Assembly (NCBI GenBank): GCA_900752475.1
Contig: CAADVJ010000049.1
Span: forward strand, 1-5,949
Direction of reading: 5' to 3'
Length of the DNA: 5,949 bases
Source: an uncultured Collinsella sp.
GTDB lineage: Bacteria; Actinomycetota; Coriobacteriia; Coriobacteriales; Coriobacteriaceae
The notes beneath the pieces are model-generated. The model saw nothing but the letters and a program-made list of their open reading frames with translations. It made no database searches and was not told where the DNA came from. Below, in pieces: positions 1-4,753 of this stretch (the first letter of the stretch is position 1; each line of letters starts with the position of its first letter). A program made the position numbers and the translations under genes.

Positions 1-702
1 GACACGTCCAGCCCCCCCAACCGGCTCAGTGCCTCGCTTAGCCCCGCCTCGGGCCGCGCGTGGGTCACGGCCCTGGATCCCGCAGCCGTCCCCACGAGCC
101 GCATCGCTCGCGAGGTCGCGACCCTCTTCCAAAACCCCGACCGCCAGATCTGCAAGGACACCGTGCTCGACGAGGTCGCCTTTGGCCTGGAGCTTGCCGG
201 CATCGACCGTGCCGAGGCGCTGCGTCGCGCCCAGCTCGTCATCGACCGCTTTGGCTTGCCGGCCGACGAGGCGCCCTTCTCGCTCTCGCGCGGTCAGCGA
301 CAAATGGTGGCGCTTGCCTCCGTCGTAGTGGTTGAGCCCAAGATCGTCGTGCTCGACGAGCCCACGAGCGGCCTTGATTACCGCGAGTGCATGACCGTCA
401 TGGAAACGGTGCGTACCATGGCCGAGCGCGGTTGCGCCGTTATCATGGTCTGCCACGATATGGAAGTCGTCTCCGACTTTGCCGAGCGCATTGTGGTAAT
501 GGCCGACGGTCGCATCCTCGACCGCGGCCGCACGCACGAGCTATTCTCGAACATCGATCTCATGCGGCGTGCCTACGTGGAGCCTCCCCAGGTTATTGAA
601 CTCTCGCGCCGTCTGGCATCTTCCGTCTCGCCCGCTTTTGCGCAGGTGAGCGAGGTCACCGATGTCGTTCGAATTACCAAGGAGATGGTCCACCGTGGTT
701 AA
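1..702 (+). CDS. ecfA: Energy-coupling factor (ECF) transporter ATP-binding protein, EcfA type (5' end outside window)
   Basis: This is an ABC ATPase that would power uptake of a vitamin or metal ion through an ECF transporter; it should act at the cytoplasmic face of the membrane, bound to EcfT. The frame is open from base 1, so the start lies upstream and 233 residues are visible. Seen in order, counted from base 1: Q-loop FQNPDRQ with Gln44, typical of EcfA/CbiO; signature LSRGQ at 95-99, with Arg in place of the first Gly of LSGGQ; Walker B VVLDEP with Asp119-Glu120; D-loop SGLD ending at 126; switch His152 in VCHDM. The Walker A loop should sit at or just before the window edge. The 3' end overlaps the next gene by 8 nt, which indicates translational coupling with EcfT. 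It may be a single EcfA or the second half of a fused double ATPase, which the window cannot decide. The substrate-binding S component is not visible, so the substrate is unknown. Confidence 0.9.
   Translation, partial: DTSSPPNRLSASLSPASGRAWVTALDPAAVPTSRIAREVATLFQNPDRQICKDTVLDEVAFGLELAGIDRAEALRRAQLVIDRFGLPADEAPFSLSRGQRQMVALASVVVVEPKIVVLDEPTSGLDYRECMTVMETVRTMAERGCAVIMVCHDMEVVSDFAERIVVMADGRILDRGRTHELFSNIDLMRRAYVEPPQVIELSRRLASSVSPAFAQVSEVTDVVRITKEMVHRG
679..684 (+). promoter_or_regulatory. Ribosome binding site AAGGAG for ecfT
   Basis: AAGGAG lies inside the last codons of the ATPase gene, 10 nt before a GTG at 695. It supports GTG 695 as the ecfT start. A competing GAGG at 652-655 precedes ATG 662 in the same frame, so the longer start is not excluded. 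Confidence 0.55.
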
Positions 703-1441
703 CGTCATCGACTACATGCCGGGCGATACGCTGCTGCATCGCCTGAACCCCGTCGTCAAACTGGGCCTCGCCGCCGCCATCATCGTCGGCATCTTCTTGT
801 CCGACACCTACGTAGCGCTGCTGGGCTTTTTGGCACTCACCCTTGCACTGGGTGCCTATGCCGGCGTCGTCGATCGTCTGCTCTCGCTGCTCAAGTTGCT
901 GATTCCGCTCGCGCTTATCATGCTGGTGCTCCAGCTAGCCTTTATGCGCGATGGCAACGTGGTGTGGAGCTTTATCACCGACACGGGCCTCATCACGGGA
1001 TCGAAGGCCTGTCTGCGCCTGCTGGGCGTGGCGTTACCACTCATCCTCATGTTCATGGTGACCAAGCTCAACGACCTTGCCAACGCCTGCGTCGAGGTGC
1101 TGCACGTGCCGTATCGCTATGCCTTCACCTTTACCACGGCGCTGCGCTTCGTGCCGGTGTTTGGTCAGGAGATGAACGCCATCATGGAGGCGCAGACCGC
1201 ACGCGGCGTCGAGTACGACACCAAGAACCCCATCAAGAAGCTCAAGCTCATGCTGCCACTGTGCGTGCCACTGCTCATCTCGAGCGTGGGCAAGACCGAT
1301 GCCACAGCCTTGGCGGCAGAACAGCGCGGCTTCTATCTGCGTACGCGCGCCAGCTCGTACAAGCGCTACCCCATCAAGGGCCTGGACATCGCCGTGCTCA
1401 TCGTCAGTATCGCCCTCATCGCCATCGGCTTCCTGTTCTAG
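695..1441 (+). CDS. ecfT: ECF transporter transmembrane protein EcfT
   Basis: EcfT is the membrane scaffold of an ECF importer: it links the ATPase pair to the substrate-specific S component. From GTG 695 the product is 248 aa, close to the usual 250-270. The N-terminus has the family pattern YMPGDTLLHRLNPVVKL, followed by hydrophobic stretches at roughly residues 25-65 and 68-90. Further hydrophobic stretches lie near 109-128 and at the C-terminus (AVLIVSIALIAIGFLF). Two conserved Arg-containing coupling motifs that dock into the ATPase grooves are visible: ARG at 169-171 (in AQTARGVEYD) and QRG around 210-212 (in AEQRGFYLRTR). GTG 695 was chosen because it leaves the short N-terminus usual before PGDTLLHRL and has AAGGAG upstream; ATG 662 would add 11 residues. 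The gene overlaps the ATPase gene and ends before a strong hairpin, so it is probably the last gene of its operon. Confidence 0.9.
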   Translation: MVNVIDYMPGDTLLHRLNPVVKLGLAAAIIVGIFLSDTYVALLGFLALTLALGAYAGVVDRLLSLLKLLIPLALIMLVLQLAFMRDGNVVWSFITDTGLITGSKACLRLLGVALPLILMFMVTKLNDLANACVEVLHVPYRYAFTFTTALRFVPVFGQEMNAIMEAQTARGVEYDTKNPIKKLKLMLPLCVPLLISSVGKTDATALAAEQRGFYLRTRASSYKRYPIKGLDIAVLIVSIALIAIGFLF

Positions 1442-1470
1442 TTCACCACCGACAGCAACCGCCCAACGCA

Positions 1471-1507
1471 AAAGGCCTCGGCTCGCACCAAACGAGCCGA
1501 GGCCTTT
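1471..1507. terminator. Hairpin terminator shared by convergent genes
   Basis: A perfect 15-bp stem (AAAGGCCTCGGCTCG at 1471-1485, complement at 1493-1507) has a 7-nt loop. It lies 29 nt after the ecfT stop and beyond the end of the convergent racemase gene. The A/T ends of the stem give CCTTT on the plus strand and CCTTTT on the minus strand. It can therefore work both ways, although the U-tracts are short. Confidence 0.85.
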
Positions 1508-1530
1508 ACTGTTTCACCAGATAAAACCTA

Positions 1531-1555
1531 CCAAAATTAACCTGTCCCTTTTTGG
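1531..1555. repeat. Small inverted repeat around a GGGACAGG word, possible interspersed repeat
   Basis: CCAAAA at 1531-1536 is complementary to TTTTGG at 1550-1555, with a 13-nt loop. On the minus strand the unit contains AAAAAGGGACAGG followed by TTAATTTTGG. It sits between the shared terminator and the 3' end of the racemase gene. The word resembles, from memory, a GGGGACAGG motif that recurs in intergenic repeats of many bacterial genomes. Only one copy is present here, so its repeat status is not shown. Confidence 0.35.
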
Positions 1556-1566
1556 CGGGTCGGAAG

Positions 1567-2313
1567 CTAGAGGCGGTAGGGGGCGCCGCTGCGGATGATG
1601 GATTCGCGCACCAGGACATCCATGGCGTCGAGGGTGATCTCGGGCATCTCTCGGTACTTTTGCAGCACCGAGAGCTCGGTGCAGGCCAGAATGACGCGGT
1701 CGCAGCCGCTACGGGCGAACTCCCACATCACGCGGTCGAACTTATCCATATCGGGCTCGCGTCCGGCCTTCACATCATCGTAGATAAGCGACATCACATC
1801 GTTCTGACGTTTCTCGCTGGGATAGACAACCTCAACACCCGCAGCCTTACATTCGCGGCCGTAGACGCCCGCGCCCACGGTTCCGTCGGTGCCCATGATG
1901 CCAATCTTGTGCACCGGCTCGGCCGGCATACTCAGGTTGGGGTCGAACTCGCACTCCCCCATCACCGCACCGGCCAGAGCATAGCGCACCGACTCACGCG
2001 GCATGTGGATAATCGGCACCTTCGTAAACGACTGGATCTGGTCGTAGAAGTAGTGCGACGTGTTGCAGGGAATGGCAATGTGCGCACAGCCCAGCGACTC
2101 GAGTGCCTGGGCACACTCTTTCATGGTCGCCAGCAGCTTGGCATGCTCGCCGGTCTTAATGGCCAACGTGCGGTCGGGCATGGTCGACTTGGAGAGTACC
2201 ACCATGTCGATATGTTCCTGATCGCAGGCAGCAGCCGTATGACGCACCACCTGGTCGTAGTAATACGACGTGGCCTCGGCGCCCATGCCGCCGATAACTC
2301 CCAGCTTTTCCAT
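1567..2313 (-). CDS. Aspartate/glutamate racemase family protein (probable aspartate racemase)
   Basis: Enzymes of this cofactor-independent cytoplasmic family interconvert L- and D-aspartate (or glutamate) with two cysteines that remove and return the alpha proton. The product is 248 aa, slightly longer than the usual 230-240. The N-terminus MEKLGVIGGMGAEAT is the family hallmark. The first catalytic Cys is Cys83 in PCNTSH and the second is Cys211 in ACTELSVL. A segment around 121-135 (between GAVMGECEF and KIGIMGTDGT) looks longer than usual. ATG 2313 was chosen because AAGGAGG lies 5 nt upstream and the protein then starts exactly at the family N-terminus; the frame stays open 84 nt further but has no equally good start. 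It lies downstream of a D-aspartate-ligase-like gene in the same direction, so D-Asp supply for that enzyme is the likely role. Glutamate or broad-specificity racemase activity is an alternative. Confidence 0.88.
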   Translation of the reverse strand: MEKLGVIGGMGAEATSYYYDQVVRHTAAACDQEHIDMVVLSKSTMPDRTLAIKTGEHAKLLATMKECAQALESLGCAHIAIPCNTSHYFYDQIQSFTKVPIIHMPRESVRYALAGAVMGECEFDPNLSMPAEPVHKIGIMGTDGTVGAGVYGRECKAAGVEVVYPSEKRQNDVMSLIYDDVKAGREPDMDKFDRVMWEFARSGCDRVILACTELSVLQKYREMPEITLDAMDVLVRESIIRSGAPYRL

Positions 2314-2318
2314 CGCCG

Positions 2319-2325
2319 CCTCCTT
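2319..2325 (-). promoter_or_regulatory. Ribosome binding site AAGGAGG deciding the racemase start
   Basis: The minus strand reads AAGGAGG 5 nt before ATG 2313. It is a near-perfect Shine-Dalgarno sequence and rules against the longer in-frame start at 2397. Confidence 0.85.
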
Positions 2326-2335
2326 GGTGACGCTT

Positions 2336-2347
2336 GCGCAATTGCGC
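2336..2347. promoter_or_regulatory. 12-bp perfect palindrome GCGCAATTGCGC, operator-like
   Basis: The palindrome lies between a -10-like box and the racemase ribosome binding site, overlapping the expected transcription start. It contains most of an exact TTGCGCAA (2334-2341), which recurs in front of the upstream ligase gene at 3696-3703. It could be a repressor site; no protein is known for it. Confidence 0.4.
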
Positions 2348-2349
2348 GT

Positions 2350-2376
2350 ATCATACCCGCGCCCGCCCGATGTAAA
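2350..2376 (-). promoter_or_regulatory. Possible internal promoter for the racemase gene
   Basis: The minus strand reads TTTACA (2376-2371), a 15-nt spacer, then TATGAT (2355-2350). Both boxes are close to the sigma-70 consensus, but the spacer is shorter than the ideal 17. The -35 box lies in the loop of the GC-rich hairpin at 2359-2388. The racemase may instead, or also, be read through from the ligase gene. Confidence 0.4.
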
Positions 2377-2388
2377 CCGGACGGGCGC
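2359..2388. other. Strong GC-rich intercistronic hairpin
   Basis: GCGCCCGCCCG (2359-2369) pairs with CGGACGGGCGC (2378-2388) through 11 positions with one non-Watson-Crick position, around an 8-nt loop. It begins 9 nt after the ligase stop codon in the direction of transcription. There is no U-tract after it on either strand, so it is not a classical terminator. It could stabilise the ligase mRNA 3' end or partly attenuate read-through into the racemase gene. Confidence 0.6.
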
Positions 2389-2397
2389 CGCACTCAT

Positions 2398-3654
2398 CTA
2401 CTTGTAATACGTCTTGAACAGCTTAAAGTGGCGCAGCTTGGTATGCCACATGCGCAGCCAGCGGTTAAAGACAAAGTCGCCCTTCATAAACGAAGGGTCG
2501 GCGCCCTTGCCTTCCTTGTCCAAGCGATGCACCTTAGCGCGCAGCTCGGGATCCTTGACGTACTTGTCGACGACGCCCATGGGAACGACCATCCACAGGG
2601 CCTCGTCCTGCGCCGTCACAAACTCCGGATCAAACGGGCGGTTGAACACATACTCGTCCACCACATACTTGGCAACGTTAAAGCCGCTGTTGGTAACGTA
2701 GTAGTTGCTGCGGCCCTGGCGCGTGTTGAAATCGAAGAACTTAAACGAGCCGTCGCGCTCGTCGTACTTAACGTCAAAGTTGGAATAACCTACAAAGTTC
2801 AGGTCCTCGAGCAGCTTGCGCACGCCGCCCATGAGCTCGTCATTGGGCTCGGTAATGATGCAGGCATGGTTGCCGACACCGTGGGGCTGATGCTCCTCGA
2901 GCAGCACGTGACCCAGGCACATCATGCGGACCTTGCCGTTGCGGTCGGAATAGCTGGTGAGCACGCGCATGTACTCGTCGTTGCCGGGCACGCGATCCTG
3001 CAAGATCAGGTCGTCGGTGTAGCCGCTGGCATACGAATCGCGAATGACCTGTTCCAGCTCGGCGCGGTCGGCAATCTCATAGGCCTTCTTCTGGCCCTCG
3101 AACTCATGCTGCCACCACATGATGCCGTCAGAAGGCTTCAGAATCATCGGGTAAGGAAAATCGATCTGGTCGAGCACTTCGGCAGGCGCCTCACCCTGGG
3201 CGTTCAGCATCGCCATGGTGAAGGTAAAGGTGTGCGGATAGGGCACGCCATGCTTCTCGCACAGCTCGTAGAAGATCTCCTTCTTCTGGCACTGCTCAAG
3301 CATGCTATAGGGAGCGTAAGGCGCGACGATGTTATCCGCCAACTCATGGGCATCCTTGGCTTGAGCCACGAGAGCGACATAGTTGTCACCACAGCCCACA
3401 AGGACAATCGTCTTATCGGCATGCGCTTGGGCAATGCCGTTGACGGTTTTGAGCATCACGGGCATGGTATCGATATCCACGTTGGGCGTGTAGTCGATAA
3501 TCTGGCTGCGGTACGCGGGACCCGTCTGATACTTGCCAAAGACCAGACTCTTGACCTGGTACTCCTCGTAGAAGGCACGCGCCACCGAATAGGCGTTGAT
3601 GTCGCCACCAAGCAGCACGGGAATGAACTCGCGCTCTGTAAATTGCAATGCCAT
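2398..3654 (-). CDS. ATP-grasp carboxylate-amine ligase, probable D-aspartate ligase
   Basis: ATP-grasp ligases activate a carboxylate as an acyl phosphate and join it to an amine. The 418-aa product has an N-terminal pre-ATP-grasp fold with FIPVLLGGDINAYSVARAF at 10-28, which resembles the Aslfm-type D-Asp ligases of enterococci and lactobacilli. Those enzymes attach D-Asp to the side-chain amine of residue 3 of the peptidoglycan stem peptide. The ATP-grasp core follows: KKEIFYELCEKHGVPYP near 124-140; the nucleotide-binding Lys173 in PMILKPSDG; the hinge segment ILQDRVPGNDEYMR at 217-230; and the metal-binding region with Asp294 and the FFDFNTRQGRSNYY stretch (Asp308, Asn310, Arg312). There is no signal peptide or membrane segment, so it is cytoplasmic. 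Start ATG 3654 has AGGAAG 5 nt upstream. A racemase gene follows in the same direction, which supports a D-amino-acid substrate. The exact substrate is inferred; another peptide or amino-acid ligase activity remains possible. Confidence 0.85.
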   Translation of the reverse strand: MALQFTEREFIPVLLGGDINAYSVARAFYEEYQVKSLVFGKYQTGPAYRSQIIDYTPNVDIDTMPVMLKTVNGIAQAHADKTIVLVGCGDNYVALVAQAKDAHELADNIVAPYAPYSMLEQCQKKEIFYELCEKHGVPYPHTFTFTMAMLNAQGEAPAEVLDQIDFPYPMILKPSDGIMWWQHEFEGQKKAYEIADRAELEQVIRDSYASGYTDDLILQDRVPGNDEYMRVLTSYSDRNGKVRMMCLGHVLLEEHQPHGVGNHACIITEPNDELMGGVRKLLEDLNFVGYSNFDVKYDERDGSFKFFDFNTRQGRSNYYVTNSGFNVAKYVVDEYVFNRPFDPEFVTAQDEALWMVVPMGVVDKYVKDPELRAKVHRLDKEGKGADPSFMKGDFVFNRWLRMWHTKLRHFKLFKTYYK

Positions 3655-3695
3655 GGAAACTTCCTATCATGAACTGCCCACACAACGGGCGGTCT

Positions 3696-3703
3696 TTGCG
3701 CAA
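3696..3703. promoter_or_regulatory. TTGCGCAA palindrome in the ligase leader
   Basis: An exact 8-bp palindrome begins 7 nt downstream of the TAGAAT -10 box of the ligase promoter. It is the same word as at 2334-2341 in front of the racemase gene, 8 nt downstream of that -10 box. I found no other exact copy in the window. It is a candidate shared operator. Confidence 0.35.
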
Positions 3704-3710
3704 CTGATTT

Positions 3711-3740
3711 ATTCTAGCGTGCCAAGCCGCCGGCGCCCAA
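3711..3740 (-). promoter_or_regulatory. Probable promoter of the ligase-racemase unit
   Basis: The minus strand shows TTGGGC (3740-3735), an 18-nt spacer and TAGAAT (3716-3711). The -10 is good and the -35 is weak. It would start transcription near 3704 and leave a leader of about 50 nt before ATG 3654, with the ribosome binding site AGGAAG at 3665-3660. Confidence 0.5.
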
Positions 3741-3775
3741 AGCTCCACCGTATCTATGGCAATCAACGTAATTGT

Positions 3776-3799
3776 CCAGCACGAAGGCCAGCACGAAGA
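3776..3799. repeat. Tandem duplication of a 12-bp unit
   Basis: CCAGCACGAAGG (3776-3787) is followed at once by CCAGCACGAAGA (3788-3799), matching at 11 of 12 positions. It lies in the divergent intergenic region, upstream of both promoters. It is probably a small slippage duplication. Confidence 0.8.
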
Positions 3800-3818
3800 C
3801 GGCGCTCACCGTTGTATG

Positions 3819-3852
3819 ACAATGGGCAATGAACCTACCATTGTTGTAGGAT
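3819..3852 (+). promoter_or_regulatory. Possible MOSC gene promoter with inverted and direct repeats
   Basis: TGGGCA (3823-3828), an 18-nt spacer and TAGGAT (3847-3852) form a weak sigma-70-like promoter 34 nt before the GTG start. It overlaps an inverted repeat, ACAATGG (3819-3825) with CCATTGT (3838-3844). A direct repeat GTTGTA (3811-3816 and 3843-3848) is spaced 32 nt, about three helical turns. The arrangement suggests a regulated promoter, though each element is short. Confidence 0.35.
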
Positions 3853-3886
3853 TCAACATGTTGCCCGCCCCGTCGAAAGGTGCACC

Positions 3887-4519
3887 GTGCCCCAGGCTCA
3901 TCCGATCAACAACCCCATCATTGACGCCGCCAAGCGCGAACTTGCGGATCGTGCCCAGACGGCAGTTCCCCTACGCACCGCAAACGATGCTTACAACGGG
4001 CCTGCCCGTATCGTCTCAATCAACACGTCGGAGCACAAAGGCACTCGCAAGTCGCCCGTCGCCGATGGACGCGACGCCGTCATCGAGCAATTTGGCCTCG
4101 CTACCGATGCGCACGCCGGACATTGGCACCGCCAGGTCTCTTTTTTAGCCGCGGAGTCCATCCAGACGGCGCAGGCACGCGGGCTCGACGTACACGAGGG
4201 TGGCTTTGGAGAGAACTTCACCACGCAAGGCATCAATCTACTCTCGCTCCCCCTGGGAACGCAGCTCAAGATTGGCAACGATGTCCTGGTCGAAATCAGT
4301 CAGATCGGTAAGGTCTGCCACACCCGCTGTGCCATCTACTATCTCGCCGGCGACTGCATCTTTCCCCACGAGGGCGTTTTTGGCGTGGTGCTAAAGGGCG
4401 GAGAGGTCCATACCGGCGACGAAATCCAGGTGGTCAAGCTCGGCGACGGCACTTGCTCGTTCACCCCCGCCGAGGTGCTCGAAGAGATTGAGCAGGCTCG
4501 CCAGGAGGGCACGCTGTAG
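3887..4519 (+). CDS. MOSC domain-containing protein
   Basis: MOSC domains are beta-rich modules of molybdenum-cofactor sulfurases and of small stand-alone proteins thought to handle sulfur or pyranopterin ligands. The product is 210 aa: an N-terminal extension of about 40 residues without recognisable features, then a MOSC domain from about 42 to 185. Family marks are RIVSINTSEHKGTRKSPV at 41-58, DAHAGHWHRQVSFL at 74-87, GGFGENFTTQGINL at 105-118 and LPLGTQLKIG at 121-130. The block from CHTRCAIYYLAGDC runs on to PHEGVFGVVLKGGEV at 160-174. The cysteines Cys144, Cys148 and Cys157 in this block are the likely ligand-handling residues. There is no signal peptide or membrane segment, so it is cytoplasmic. 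The start is GTG 3887 with GAAAGG 6 nt upstream; no ATG in the same frame gives the full domain. It is transcribed alone and divergently from the ligase gene, with no molybdenum-cofactor gene in view. The precise function is unknown. Confidence 0.88.
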   Translation: MPQAHPINNPIIDAAKRELADRAQTAVPLRTANDAYNGPARIVSINTSEHKGTRKSPVADGRDAVIEQFGLATDAHAGHWHRQVSFLAAESIQTAQARGLDVHEGGFGENFTTQGINLLSLPLGTQLKIGNDVLVEISQIGKVCHTRCAIYYLAGDCIFPHEGVFGVVLKGGEVHTGDEIQVVKLGDGTCSFTPAEVLEEIEQARQEGTL

Positions 4520-4520
4520 T

Positions 4521-4561
4521 TGTAAAACCCCACGTTGAGATAGCTTTTACAGCCCAAAGCT
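4521..4561 (+). other. Overlapping weak hairpins after the MOSC gene
   Basis: Directly after the stop, TGTAAAA (4521-4527) pairs with TTTTACA (4545-4551). Alternatively AGCTTT (4542-4547) pairs with AAAGCT (4556-4561). The two are mutually exclusive, AT-rich and lack a clear U-tract. They may be a poor terminator; no better one is seen before the next gene. Confidence 0.3.
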
Positions 4562-4588
4562 CCTCTTAAACAGGCCCCCGTAACGTTA

Positions 4589-4692
4589 AAGTTGAACTCT
4601 ATGGTTTCTCAACAATTCATCATAACTGCAGGTCAAAGCCAAAGCCTCAAGTTCAACTTGACCCTTTGGAACCTTTAAGGTTCAAGTTGAGG
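4589..4692. repeat. Cluster of inverted AAGTTGAACT / TCAACTTGA words
   Basis: Three related words lie in the region before the hydrolase gene. AAGTTGAACT (4589-4598) is the exact complement of AGTTCAACTT (4650-4659). The second copy is itself an odd palindrome, CAAGTT-C-AACTTG (4648-4660). TCAACTTGA (4653-4661) is the exact complement of TCAAGTTGA (4682-4690), across 20 nt. The last copy ends about 15 nt before a -10-like TAGAAT. This could be a set of operators or an RNA structure; no known riboswitch consensus was recognised. Confidence 0.6.
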
Positions 4693-4705
4693 TCGAAAGC
4701 AGTAG

Positions 4706-4711
4706 TAGAAT
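4706..4711 (+). promoter_or_regulatory. Probable -10 box of the hydrolase promoter
   Basis: TAGAAT lies 42 nt before ATG 4754. At 16-19 nt upstream there is no good -35 hexamer; TTGAGG at 4687-4692 is too close at 13 nt. The inverted-repeat cluster occupies the -35 position, which fits an activator-dependent or repressed promoter. Confidence 0.4.
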
Positions 4712-4753
4712 ACCGTTCGAACCATAACCTACGATTGATTGCAGAGGGACTGG

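Noticed and set aside
29..335. Open frames in the other two plus-strand frames over the ATPase gene
   Set aside because: They are Arg/Pro/Ser-rich shadow translations. The ATPase frame is open from base 1 and carries all the ABC motifs.
2314..2397. Longer racemase start at 2397 adding 28 residues
   Set aside because: The extra residues do not match the family N-terminus, and AAGGAGG sits exactly before ATG 2313. The extension also covers the hairpin and palindrome of the intercistronic gap.
1552..3672. Very long plus-strand open frame (706 codons) opposite the racemase and ligase genes
   Set aside because: It is an antisense shadow produced by GC-rich third positions. Its translation is His/Val/Leu-rich without family motifs, while both minus-strand proteins have clear catalytic motifs and ribosome binding sites.
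3756..4148. 130-codon plus-strand frame across the divergent intergenic region and the MOSC start
   Set aside because: It overlaps the MOSC gene in another frame, has no recognisable motif and no good ribosome binding site.
4520..4753. c-di-AMP (ydaO/yuaA) riboswitch upstream of the cell-wall hydrolase
   Set aside because: Such riboswitches often precede these genes in actinobacteria, but I could not find the conserved GGGG-rich and GAAUC-type consensus segments here.
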